The position numbers and the translations under genes are program-made. The notes under the pieces were generated by a model. The model was not told the DNA's origin and did not search any database. It saw only the letters and a list, made by a program, of their open reading frames with translations. A DNA stretch of 23,352 nt. Origin: Spartobacteria bacterium UBA6821 (lineage in GTDB: Bacteria > Verrucomicrobiota > Verrucomicrobiia > Chthoniobacterales > UBA6821). Of the stretch, positions 6,587-13,684 are shown piece by piece (the first letter of the stretch is position 1; every line of letters begins with the position of its first letter). The DNA is taken from NCBI GenBank assembly GCA_002452515.1, contig DKEN01000030.1, forward strand, positions 1 to 23,352, given 5' to 3'.

Positions 6587-7090
6587 ATGAGTGCCGGGTT
6601 GCCGACTGCCTACCTTGCTGGACCCGATGTCTTTTTTCCCAATGCCAAAGCCGAGGGCAAACGGAAGTGTGACATTCTGCTAAGGCATGGAATTCAGGGA
6701 CATTTTCCCCTCGATAACGAAATTCCTGAAAGCGGAGAGATGGCCCATGAGATTTTTCTGGCGAATGTGGCTCTCATCAATCGGAGCAATCTCGTCATTG
6801 CGAACATTGTGCCGTTTCGTGGTCCCTCCCTCGATCCAGGGACGGCTTGGGAAATCGGCTATGCCTATGCCCGGGGGATTCCCATCATCTGCTACGGCTC
6901 CACGGCAACCTATCTCAAGCGGTGCCGGGATCTTGGTTTGGAAGGCGCGCTCGCCGGATTTGATCAAGAGGGGATGCTGATCGAGGATTTTGACGAGCAG
7001 GAGAATCTGATGATCTCGCGCTGCGCCGTTCAGATTGCGCCAACCTTTGAGGAGGCCGCCGCCTACGCTCAGAAAATTCTAGGGCGCTAA
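6587..7090 (+). CDS. Nucleoside 2-deoxyribosyltransferase family protein
   Basis: Family that cleaves or exchanges the N-glycosidic bond of 2'-deoxynucleosides, used in nucleotide salvage. The product is 167 residues, a normal length. It has the N-terminal AYLAGPDVF motif (beta-strand 1 and the nucleotide loop) and the signature D-P-G-T-A-W-E-I-G-Y-A, whose Glu is the expected nucleophile. FRGPSLD precedes it. The ATG at 6587 is chosen because the YLAGP motif follows at residue 9; the frame is open further upstream but would overlap the methyltransferase gene. It is one base downstream of the methyltransferase. A role in hydrolysing modified nucleotides is possible but unproven. Confidence 0.9.
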   Translation: MSAGLPTAYLAGPDVFFPNAKAEGKRKCDILLRHGIQGHFPLDNEIPESGEMAHEIFLANVALINRSNLVIANIVPFRGPSLDPGTAWEIGYAYARGIPIICYGSTATYLKRCRDLGLEGALAGFDQEGMLIEDFDEQENLMISRCAVQIAPTFEEAAAYAQKILGR

Positions 7091-7099
7091 AAATTCTTT

Positions 7100-7127
7100 T
7101 TGACAAACAGACCGAACGGTCTAAACA
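7100..7127 (+). promoter_or_regulatory. Promoter with NemR-type operator, copy 1
   Basis: TTGACA (7100-7105) is followed by TAAACA (7122-7127). A perfect palindrome AGACCG-AA-CGGTCT occupies 7109-7122, filling the space between the two boxes, as expected for a TetR repressor controlling its own gene. A near copy lies in the next promoter at 7761-7774. Confidence 0.75.
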
Positions 7128-7135
7128 TGATCTCT

Positions 7136-7741
7136 ATGATGCCTGCGAATAATCATACGACAAAAGAACGCATCCTTGATGCGGCGCAGGCGATCATGCT
7201 GGAGAAGAGTTTTCACTCCGTGGGGTTGAATGAAATCCTGAAAGCCGAGGGAATTCCGAAAGGTTCCTTTTATCACCACTTTGAGTCGAAGGAGCAATTT
7301 GGTGTCGAGTTGCTTCGTCATTATGTTTCCGGTGCCCATGCGTACAAACGGAGAATGCTTCTCTCCTCGGAACCCGAGAGCAATCCCCGCAAACGTCTGA
7401 TCACCTATTTCGAGTCCAGTGTGGCGACCTTGATGGCCAACGAGGGAAAATGCCCCTGCCTCATGGTGAAACTAGCCAGTGAAGTGGCCGAATCCAGTGA
7501 TGCGATGCGCCAGGTCTTGGCAGATTCTCATCAGGAATCGATCGGTATCATGGAGACGGTGATCCTAGAGGGATTGGAGAAAAAGATGCTGCGATGCGAG
7601 CACGATCCCCGGACTGCAGCCATGCTCATCGGTGACCTCTGGATCGGAGCCATGCAGCGCGCCTCCATCGAGCGGAGCGTCGAACCCCTGCGCAAAGCCA
7701 TCGACTTCATCTTCGAGGATCTGATTCTGAAACCTGCTTGA
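7136..7741 (+). CDS. TetR-family repressor, NemR-like
   Basis: Homodimeric TetR-type repressor of about 200 residues. The N-terminal helix-turn-helix spans TTKERILDAAQ to PKGSFYHHFESKEQFG, the standard TetR DNA-binding signature. The ligand domain contains KCPCLMVKLASEVAE, matching the E. coli NemR stretch around its redox-active Cys106, and ends FIFEDLI. With a start at 7139 the aligned Cys is residue 107. NemR senses hypochlorous acid, quinones and methylglyoxal; the same role here is inferred. The frame is open back to a TTG at 7100, but that TTG is the -35 box; ATG 7127 overlaps the -10. ATG 7136 or 7139 is therefore preferred, giving a nearly leaderless message. It is probably autoregulated by the palindrome at 7109-7122. 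Confidence 0.88.
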   Translation: MMPANNHTTKERILDAAQAIMLEKSFHSVGLNEILKAEGIPKGSFYHHFESKEQFGVELLRHYVSGAHAYKRRMLLSSEPESNPRKRLITYFESSVATLMANEGKCPCLMVKLASEVAESSDAMRQVLADSHQESIGIMETVILEGLEKKMLRCEHDPRTAAMLIGDLWIGAMQRASIERSVEPLRKAIDFIFEDLILKPA

Positions 7742-7750
7742 ATTTTCTTT

Positions 7751-7779
7751 TTGCATCATAAAACCGACCGGTCTAATAA
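7751..7779 (+). promoter_or_regulatory. Promoter with NemR-type operator, copy 2
   Basis: TTGCAT (7751-7756) and TAATAA (7774-7779) with 17-bp spacing. The palindrome-like AAACCGACCGGTCT at 7761-7774 matches copy 1 at 12 of 14 positions and holds the same place relative to the -10 box. It should drive the DUF5069 and dehydrogenase genes under the same repressor. Confidence 0.75.
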
Positions 7780-7810
7780 ATCCCAATTAAATCCTAATTA
7801 AATCCCAATT
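7778..7810 (+). repeat. Three tandem 11-bp repeats at the start site
   Basis: AAATCCCAATT, AAATCCTAATT and AAATCCCAATT follow each other without a gap; only one base varies. The 11-bp period places each copy on about the same face of the helix. They overlap the -10 box and the predicted transcription start of the operon. Confidence 0.9.
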
Positions 7811-7852
7811 CGCCAGTAAACAAACCTCCAATACCAAACACAACAACACACA

Positions 7853-8290
7853 ATGAACCTGACACAACGCCCACCACGCAGTCTTCGAATCCTACTCGGA
7901 GGGTATGCACTGCTTCCCCGTCTGCTCGATAAATGTCGTGCGGAAATCGCCGGAACTTCTGGCGAGTATCACTACAACTGCCCGCTTGATCAGCACTTCT
8001 TCAAGTTCACGGGTGTCGATCACGAGGCGCTCAAGGCCGAAGTGGCCAAAGGATTGGGAGACGGCGAGCTCCTGGAGTGGATCACTGCGAATGCCGAGCA
8101 TCAGCGCACTCCCTGGGAGATTCGTCAATGGAGTGACTATCAGCAAAATCGCACTCCCGACAGCGATGGGGAAACACGCGGATTCTTCTCCGAGATGCTC
8201 AACAATCTCTCAACGACGCGTGAGGACATCACCACCTGGGCCGACCTGCTTGACCTTGATGATTATGTGACCTTCGGAGGCAAGGCCTAA
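7853..8290 (+). CDS. DUF5069 domain protein (145 aa)
   Basis: Small soluble protein of unknown function. I recognise the DUF5069 pattern: an N-terminal PPRSLRILLGGYALLPRLLDKCRAEIAG-like helix, then EYHYNCPLD and F-F-K-F, and a Trp-rich C-terminal half. The arrangement of conserved acidic, Arg and Tyr residues suggests a ligand-binding or enzymatic role, but no chemistry is known to me. The ATG at 7853 follows a C/A-rich leader without Shine-Dalgarno sequence. It lies between the NemR-like repressor and a short-chain dehydrogenase, behind the second copy of the operator, so it is probably part of the electrophile response. Confidence 0.8.
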   Translation: MNLTQRPPRSLRILLGGYALLPRLLDKCRAEIAGTSGEYHYNCPLDQHFFKFTGVDHEALKAEVAKGLGDGELLEWITANAEHQRTPWEIRQWSDYQQNRTPDSDGETRGFFSEMLNNLSTTREDITTWADLLDLDDYVTFGGKA

Positions 8291-8337
8291 CGGAGCACTG
8301 ATCAGAACCAATTACTTAACCATCAACCTAAGAGAAA

Positions 8338-9087
8338 ATGAGATTACAAAATAAAATTGCCCTGATTACAGGAGGTAACAGCGGTATCGGATATGCCACG
8401 GCGAAGCGCTTCCTTGAGGAGGGGGCACAAGTCATCATAACGGGTCGCAACGAGCAATCACTGAGGGAAGCCGCCACACAACTTGGCAGTGAGAGGATAA
8501 CGGCTATCAAGGCTGATGTCGCGAAGCCCGCTGAAATCCAATCAGCTTTCGATCAGGTGAAAGCCACATTCGGCCATCTGGACATTCTCTTTCTGAATGC
8601 GGGAATTGCCCCGGTAGCCCCGATAGATCAGACAACCGAGGAGATCTTTGACAATCTCTTTGCCACCAACGTGAAGGGTGTCTTCTTTGGTGTGCAGAAG
8701 GCACTTGGTGTGCTCGTCGAAGGAAGCAGTGTCATTATCAACAGCTCCACGGTAAACGCCAAAGGATTTCCCGGGTTTGTCGCCTATGCTGGAACCAAGG
8801 CTGCAGTCCGGAACTTTGCCCGTGGCATGTCCGCCGAGTTGGCTCCGCGCGGCATCCGTGTGAACTCTGTGAGTCCCGGGCCGATCGGCACGCCAATCTG
8901 GGGGAAAACCGGCCTTACCGAAGAGCAGACCCAGCAAGCTGGAGGGGAGATGGTAAAACAGATTCCCGCTGGTCGCTTCGGAACCGCCGAGGAAATTGCA
9001 GATGCCGTGCTGTTTCTGGCGTCGGATGAATCCAAGTATGTGGTAGGAGCCGATCTCTATGTCGATGGCGGCATCGGGCAGGTATAA
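8338..9087 (+). CDS. Short-chain dehydrogenase/reductase (classical SDR)
   Basis: NAD(P)-dependent oxidoreductase of 249 residues. All classical SDR landmarks are present: TGGNSGIG (11-18) for cofactor, NAG (87-89), Asn111, Ser137, and Tyr150-x3-Lys154. A typical C-terminus follows with PGPI and DGG near residue 244. Arg37 after the second strand (ITGRN) suggests NADP. The carbonyl substrate is unknown; SDRs next to NemR/TetR repressors of this kind usually reduce reactive carbonyls or quinones. It is 47 bases downstream of the DUF5069 gene, with no promoter between them, and a strong terminator follows. It is therefore the last gene of the operon. Confidence 0.93.
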   Translation: MRLQNKIALITGGNSGIGYATAKRFLEEGAQVIITGRNEQSLREAATQLGSERITAIKADVAKPAEIQSAFDQVKATFGHLDILFLNAGIAPVAPIDQTTEEIFDNLFATNVKGVFFGVQKALGVLVEGSSVIINSSTVNAKGFPGFVAYAGTKAAVRNFARGMSAELAPRGIRVNSVSPGPIGTPIWGKTGLTEEQTQQAGGEMVKQIPAGRFGTAEEIADAVLFLASDESKYVVGADLYVDGGIGQV

Positions 9088-9107
9088 TCAGATTCCACTG
9101 TGATCAT

Positions 9108-9141
9108 AAACGGACGGGGGGTTGCGCCTTCGTCCGTTTTT
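9108..9141 (+). terminator. Rho-independent terminator after the SDR gene
   Basis: Stem AAACGGACG with CGTCCGTTT (9 bp counting the A-T pairs), a loop of about 14 bases, and a run of five T (9137-9141). It lies 20 bases past the dehydrogenase stop. Confidence 0.88.
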
Positions 9142-9324
9142 CATTTGAAGAAAGAGGAGCAATTTAAGCAGTTACAGCCGTCGAAAGTGGAGCGTCGCAT
9201 GGCGTTGTGGTGGTGCAACGTGGCCTGGGTACGGCACACAGTAAGTTCAGCTATTTGATCCTTGCCGGGCACCCCGTGGCACAGGCAAATCAATGCGCCC
9301 ACTTTTCCCTTAAAATACCGTGAC

Positions 9325-9343
9325 CCTGCAGATCTATTGCAGG
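9325..9343. promoter_or_regulatory. Inverted repeat before the amidohydrolase gene
   Basis: CCTGCA, seven bases, TGCAGG: a perfect 6-bp inverted repeat 30 bases before the start codon. It could be an operator or a leader hairpin. The rest of 9142-9372 shows no gene or promoter that I can defend. Confidence 0.4.
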
Positions 9344-9372
9344 TAGTGAGAATGATGCTACGTTGAGCACCA

Positions 9373-10590
9373 TTGAGCAAACCGATCTCAATTGTAGGGT
9401 CGTCCGCTGATCCTGATTATCAACGCGCTGTCGAGGCATTGATGGGGGAGGATTTGATCGCGATCCGTCGCCATCTTCACAGTCACCCCGAACTGAGCGG
9501 GACGGAGATCGAGACGACGGCGTATGTGGCTAATTATCTTACGGAGCATACCATTCCTTACGAACTTGGGCCGGGAGGAGTTGGCATCGTGAGTGAACTT
9601 GCCTCTGAGGTGCAGGGAGCGACGCAACTGATTGCTCTCCGGGCGGATTTGGATGCACTCCCTATTCAGGAAGAAAACGACACGTCGTATCGATCTCAGC
9701 AAGCTGGTGTCATGCATGCCTGCGGACATGATGCACACACAACGATGCTCCTGGGAGCGCTGGCGGCACTGAGGTCTGTACGGTTGCCGTCACGGTGCCG
9801 GGGGATCTTTCAATCCTCCGAGGAGAGCGGGCATGGGGCGCTAGACATGGTCAACGCGGGAGCCATGAAGGATGTCTCCGCAATCATCGCCCTGCATGTC
9901 GATCCGAATATCCCCTGGGGTTCCGTGGCGATTTCCTCCGGGCCGCAAACCGCAAGCTGCCAGGATTTCTCAATCGTTGTGAAGGGCGTTGGAGGCCATG
10001 CCGCCAGACCTCATCTCACGATTGATCCGATTGCCACCGCAGCCCAGCTCATCACGCTCATTTATCAGACCATACCGCGCGGCACGGATTTGAATCATCC
10101 CGTTGTGGTGACAGTTGGCGAATTTCTCGGAGGCAGTTGCACCAATGTCATCCCGGAGAGTGCCAGTCTTCGAGGGACGCTCAGGGCGCTTACCTTGGAT
10201 GCTGCCAATTCCACCAGGGAGCGGCTGCAGGAGCTTTGCGCGGGAATGGCCCTCTCCTCCCGTGCACAAATCACGATCACCTTTGAGCGGCAACTTCCCG
10301 GTGTGGTGAATGACCCGGTTGTGACCAAGGCATGCCTTGACGCGGCACGAACAGTGGTCGGTGATAAAATGATTCTGGAGGCCCAGCCCAGCATGGGAGC
10401 CGAGGATTTCGCCGATTATCTCACAGAAGCTCCGGGTTGCATGATGCGTCTTGGGGTCAGGAGGCCTGGCGAAGAAATCCGACCGCTTCACACGCCGACC
10501 TTCGATCTTGCAGAAGAGGCCCTTCTCATCGGGGCCAGGATTCTTCTGAGGTCCTTTTTCGCGCTCAATCAACACCAGCCGTCATCTTAG
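9373..10590 (+). CDS. M20-family amidohydrolase (N-acyl-amino acid/hippurate hydrolase type)
   Basis: Zinc-dependent deacylase of 405 residues, the usual length for M20D amidohydrolases, which release amino acids from N-acyl conjugates. Metal ligands are evident: HACGHD (Cys117, His119), the Glu pair in SSEESGHG (150-151), His175 in ALHVDP and His373 in PLHTPTFD. The dimerisation lid domain contains GGHAARPH (208-214), followed by MGAEDFADY (341-349). No signal peptide is seen. The chosen start is TTG 9373; the next in-frame ATG (9442) would remove 23 residues but keep the RRHLHSHPELS motif, so the true start is uncertain. It appears monocistronic. Confidence 0.92.
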   Translation: MSKPISIVGSSADPDYQRAVEALMGEDLIAIRRHLHSHPELSGTEIETTAYVANYLTEHTIPYELGPGGVGIVSELASEVQGATQLIALRADLDALPIQEENDTSYRSQQAGVMHACGHDAHTTMLLGALAALRSVRLPSRCRGIFQSSEESGHGALDMVNAGAMKDVSAIIALHVDPNIPWGSVAISSGPQTASCQDFSIVVKGVGGHAARPHLTIDPIATAAQLITLIYQTIPRGTDLNHPVVVTVGEFLGGSCTNVIPESASLRGTLRALTLDAANSTRERLQELCAGMALSSRAQITITFERQLPGVVNDPVVTKACLDAARTVVGDKMILEAQPSMGAEDFADYLTEAPGCMMRLGVRRPGEEIRPLHTPTFDLAEEALLIGARILLRSFFALNQHQPSS

Positions 10591-10639
10591 AGCGTTTTAG
10601 GAACAGATGTAGCCATTCATAATCATCTGATCCCCTGAA

Positions 10640-10774
10640 TTTTTTACCACAGAGAGGGATCCAAGGGGCATCCAAGGTGGGATAAAGTAAAAGAGGAGGG
10701 GGTATTCCAGTGATGTTTTTTCGCTCCTTTGCGGCAACCTTGGCTGTTTCTTTGTCAGTCCTTTGTGGTGAAAA
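10640..10774. repeat. Degenerate palindromic intergenic repeat (ACCACAGAG type)
   Basis: The ends are inverted: TTTTACCACAGAGA at the left and CTTTGTGGTGAAAA at the right. Inside, ATCCAAGG, CCAAGG and the complementary CAACCTTGG continue the imperfect symmetry, along with TCCTTTGCGGC. Elements with ACCACAGAG ends are scattered between genes in many genomes. It contains no ORF and may be a small non-autonomous element or a long hairpin at the 3' end of the amidohydrolase transcript. Confidence 0.6.
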
Positions 10775-10823
10775 TCACTCGGCTATGACTCAAGTTAAAA
10801 TGCACTAAAATTGCGATTTGATA

Positions 10824-10870
10824 CCGCCTTCGGGTTCTAGGTCGTTAGCGATCTGACGTAGGCGGGTTTT
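10824..10870 (+). terminator. Possible terminator between convergent genes
   Basis: CCGCCT (10824-10829) pairs with AGGCGG (10860-10865), enclosing a second hairpin (TAGGTCG, four bases, CGATCTG with one wobble). It is followed by GTTTT on the plus strand. It is 230 bases past the amidohydrolase stop and abuts the nitroreductase stop. Confidence 0.45.
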
Positions 10871-11569
10871 CTAAACTTCAAACACGAAGAGTTTCGGATC
10901 AAGACGGAGTCTGGGGCCGTAGATCCCTGCAGGATCTTCTTTTCCGACAGCGATCATCATCACGACGGCGCTCTCGCCGCCGAGAAAGAGAATCTTTTTC
11001 ACCCGACATTCGTCAAATCCTTCCATCGGCAGGCTGGAGTATCCCTGGGCGGTGATTGCCAGCATGAAATTCTGACAGGCAAGGGCGACCGTCTTTGAGA
11101 GCACTCCCTTCACTGCTGATCCGGAGAAAGGCCCGCGCGGCACCGGACGGAAAAGTCCGACAAGAGAGAAGGCGATTTTTTTGAGAATGCCCACAATGTT
11201 CAGAAAACCATGGGAGTAAAAGAGTGGGACAAACTTCGTGTAATAATCGAGCTGCTGCTTGGGAATCTCCCCGCGTTTGCCGAGCTCTTCTAAAACTAGG
11301 GCGCGGTTGCGACGCCAAGTGTCGGCACGAGCAACAAAGACAAAAAGCTCTGCAGCGGTGGCTGCCCCGCTTTGATCAAAAGCGGCTGCGATGAGAGCGG
11401 CTTTCCTGTCTGGAGAAGAAACATGGTAGACTTCCCACGGCTGGAGATTGGACGAGTTGGGAGCGAGGAGCGCGGCGGAGATGGCCTTCTCGATCACCAC
11501 CGGAGGCACGGGTTCGGCCAGATATTTCCTGACCGATCGGCGGGTTTCAATGGCTTCAAATAATTCCAT
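10871..11569 (-). CDS. Nitroreductase family protein
   Basis: FMN-dependent NAD(P)H oxidoreductase of 232 residues, a family that reduces nitroaromatics, quinones and enones. The N-terminal FMN-phosphate motif is ETRRSVRKY (8-16), followed by APNSSNLQPWEV (36-47), which contacts the flavin. The C-terminal GGES with a following VGKED is the second flavin loop. Residues 115-145 form an insertion that is longer and more hydrophobic than usual. It is the third gene of an operon with a VOC protein and an Old Yellow Enzyme, 18 bases after the latter. The ATG at the complement of 11567-11569 fits the family exactly. Confidence 0.92.
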   Translation of the reverse strand: MELFEAIETRRSVRKYLAEPVPPVVIEKAISAALLAPNSSNLQPWEVYHVSSPDRKAALIAAAFDQSGAATAAELFVFVARADTWRRNRALVLEELGKRGEIPKQQLDYYTKFVPLFYSHGFLNIVGILKKIAFSLVGLFRPVPRGPFSGSAVKGVLSKTVALACQNFMLAITAQGYSSLPMEGFDECRVKKILFLGGESAVVMMIAVGKEDPAGIYGPRLRLDPKLFVFEV

Positions 11570-11587
11570 ACAATGACAATGGCTCCC

Positions 11588-12685
11588 TCAGGACATTTTG
11601 AAGAGATCTTTATGACCATGGGGCTGTGCTCGCCAATACTGCGGCGCCGCCTCCACCTGAGCACCAAGTTTGGCCGCGGCATACCACGGCCAGCGCGGAT
11701 TGAAGAGCATGCCTCGCGCCAGGGCCACCAGATCGGCTTTGCCGCTCGCAATGATCTCGTCCGCCTGCTCAGGTTCCGTGATGAGACCGACGGCAATGAT
11801 CGGAAGGAGCGTTTCTTTTTTGATGCATTCGGCCAGTGGCACCTGATAGTTCGGGCCAATGGGGATTTGCTGCAATGGCGAGAGACCTCCAGAGGAAACA
11901 TGTAGGTAGGCGCAGCCCCGGCGCTCAAGTTCCTTGGTGAGGATGATGCTCTGATCGACATCCCACCCACCAGGCACCCAGTCAGTTCCGGAGATTCTGA
12001 CGCCAATCGGTTTGTGACTGGAAAAGGTGGAGCGAATGGCATCAAAGACCTCAAGGGGGAAGCGCATTCGATTTTCCAGCGATCCGCCGTAGTTGTCGGT
12101 TCGTTGATTGGAGAGAGGGGAGAGAAACTGATGCAAGAGGTAGCCGTGAGCGGCGTGCAATTCAATGGCATCAATTCCGAGTCGATCTGCACGGCAGGCT
12201 GCTGCCACAAAGGCATCCTTGATGTGTTTCAAGCCCGTTTCATCCAGAGCAATGGGTTCGGGATCGTCCGGATTGAAGGGAATCGGTGAGGGAGCAAGAA
12301 CCCTCCAGCCACCTTCCGAGGGAGGAACCACGCCGTGACCCTTCCAAGGAATTTCACAGGAAGCCTTGCGGCCCGCATGGGCCAGTTGAATCGCAACGGG
12401 GATTTCGGAGTAGGTGCGGATGGCTTTAAGCACACTAGCCAGGGCGATTTCGTTTTCGTCGGACCAAAGTCCGAGATCCGCCGGTGATATCCTTCCTTCA
12501 GGCACAACAGAGGTGGCCTCGATGATCAGTAGCCCTGCTCCCGAGAGGGAGAGGTTGCCAAGATGAATCATGTGCCAATCAGTGGCCGACCCATCATGCG
12601 CGGAATACTGGCACATGGGCGCCACGACAATCCGGTTCTGGAGGAGGAGAGACCCGATCGTGATGGGTGAAAAAAGCGTGGCCAA
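11588..12685 (-). CDS. Old Yellow Enzyme, YqjM class (NADH:flavin oxidoreductase)
   Basis: FMN ene-reductase that reduces the C=C bond of alpha,beta-unsaturated aldehydes, ketones and related electrophiles. At 365 residues it is a single TIM barrel. Class markers of the thermophilic-like/YqjM group are present: Cys25 and Tyr27 in APMCQYSA (YqjM Cys26/Tyr28), LAHAGRKA (101-108), and the substrate-binding HAAHGYLLHQFLSP (177-190). The FMN phosphate loop near ALARGMLFNP completes the fold. The start is TTG at the complement of 12683-12685; no better codon is available. It lies 35 bases after the VOC gene and before the nitroreductase, forming a three-gene operon that parallels E. coli nemA-gloA in content. 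Confidence 0.94.
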   Translation of the reverse strand: MATLFSPITIGSLLLQNRIVVAPMCQYSAHDGSATDWHMIHLGNLSLSGAGLLIIEATSVVPEGRISPADLGLWSDENEIALASVLKAIRTYSEIPVAIQLAHAGRKASCEIPWKGHGVVPPSEGGWRVLAPSPIPFNPDDPEPIALDETGLKHIKDAFVAAACRADRLGIDAIELHAAHGYLLHQFLSPLSNQRTDNYGGSLENRMRFPLEVFDAIRSTFSSHKPIGVRISGTDWVPGGWDVDQSIILTKELERRGCAYLHVSSGGLSPLQQIPIGPNYQVPLAECIKKETLLPIIAVGLITEPEQADEIIASGKADLVALARGMLFNPRWPWYAAAKLGAQVEAAPQYWRAQPHGHKDLFKMS

Positions 12686-12720
12686 GGAGTGGGATTGGCG
12701 TGAAAGCGGTTTGAGGAAGC

Positions 12721-13113
12721 CTAGGCGGCGGGCATCGGAAGGGGCTTGAATATCCCAATGGCTGCTCCCTGAGGATCCACTAGGATGGCGATACGACCAA
12801 CTTCCGGGATGTCAAAAGCGGGCACTCGGATTGTTCCACCAAGTTCCACAGCCTTTGCCGCGGAGGCATCGACATCCTCGACGGTGATGTAGGAAAGCCA
12901 TCCTGCGGGAATGCCCGGCGAGGGAGCCTGCATCAGGCCTGCGACACTCCGATCAGGGTTGTTGAAAAGGGTGTAGTGTTCACCAAAGGGAGCGGTGGTC
13001 CAGCCAAAGAGACTGGTGTAAAAAGCCTTGGCTCCCTCGACATCCGTGGTGACGAGTTCGTTCCAGGAGAATTCGCCTGGTTTGGTGCATGGGTTGGAAG
13101 TCTCTTCGCTCAT
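12721..13113 (-). CDS. VOC/glyoxalase family protein (130 aa)
   Basis: Vicinal-oxygen-chelate fold protein. Residues 13-55 give the first beta-alpha-beta unit (GEFSWNELVTTDVEGAKAFY, then LFGWTT), and GWLSYITVEDVDASAAKAVELGG with DPQGAAIGIFKP the second. Typical glyoxalase I metal ligands are not all obvious (Glu19 and His46 are candidates), so it may be a binding or resistance-type VOC protein and not a true lactoylglutathione lyase. The ATG at the complement of 13111-13113 is chosen over an unrelated 86-residue upstream extension that overlaps the divergent gene. First gene of the VOC/OYE/nitroreductase operon; no Shine-Dalgarno sequence is seen. Confidence 0.9.
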   Translation of the reverse strand: MSEETSNPCTKPGEFSWNELVTTDVEGAKAFYTSLFGWTTAPFGEHYTLFNNPDRSVAGLMQAPSPGIPAGWLSYITVEDVDASAAKAVELGGTIRVPAFDIPEVGRIAILVDPQGAAIGIFKPLPMPAA

Positions 13114-13214
13114 GGTGATGGGGCAATTTGGGGTTGGATTGAAGGCGCAGACACAGGATGGTTTCTGTCTTGCCGCAATCTGACGAAAGCCGGAAAAAGT
13201 GCAAATGATTTCCT

Positions 13215-13230
13215 GTGACAGTTTCGTCAC
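13215..13230. promoter_or_regulatory. Inverted repeat in the divergent promoter region
   Basis: GTGAC, six bases, GTCAC (13215-13230) lies between the VOC operon and the divergent 111-residue gene. It could be an operator for one or both. It is unlike the NemR-type palindrome. Confidence 0.4.
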
Positions 13231-13303
13231 GATTGTATTGGCGGTGGGATGTCCTCGATGCTGTGATATCAGAAGCCTCCACACCAACCCAAACTCCCCC
13301 GCC

Positions 13304-13639
13304 ATGGAACACGAAAACCTTGATATCGGAAGCATCGTCGGAGAACGTCGACGAGCGGTCGAAGAATCCATCCAACTAATCAGCCGCGAAGAACTCGCGA
13401 CGCTGCAGCAGAGCCTCTTCGCCGACCCCTTACATCCCTGGGCGGAGCCATTCCAGCGTTTCTTGCAGGAGCATCGTGGGAGTCTCTTCTATCACGGCGT
13501 GACGCATGATCAGGTGCAGGTCATTTATTGCCGCGAGCAGGAAAAGGGGATCTGGTTCACTCCAGGTGTGGGGATGGGAATCCTTCAGCCGAAGGCGCTT
13601 GAACAGCTCCGTGAGATTGTTGATGCACGATTGGGATAG
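13304..13639 (+). CDS. Hypothetical protein (111 aa)
   Basis: Not recognised. A soluble, acidic protein with a helical N-terminal half (GERRRAVEESIQLISREELATLQQ is rich in Glu, Arg and Leu). A second half contains FYHGVTHDQVQVIYCREQEKG, with an IWFTPGVGMGILQPKALEQL ending. The pattern of FxxGxxxxQVxVIYC suggests a small alpha/beta fold. No signal peptide or membrane segment is present. The ATG at 13304 follows a C/A-rich leader; the frame is open upstream to 13199, but that part covers the divergent promoter region. It is transcribed away from the VOC/OYE operon. Confidence 0.75.
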   Translation: MEHENLDIGSIVGERRRAVEESIQLISREELATLQQSLFADPLHPWAEPFQRFLQEHRGSLFYHGVTHDQVQVIYCREQEKGIWFTPGVGMGILQPKALEQLREIVDARLG

Positions 13640-13684
13640 AATCCGGCTTCTTCCATTTTGATAACGTGAAGTTTGTCAAGATTT

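Noticed and set aside
9970..10575. Minus-strand frame of 201 codons inside the amidohydrolase gene
   Set aside because: No recognisable protein; the plus-strand amidohydrolase has all its metal ligands.
10801..10870. Nested hairpins read as a possible tRNA-like gene
   Set aside because: There is a GTTC-like segment but no acceptor stem, anticodon arm or CCA-compatible end; a terminator is the simpler reading.
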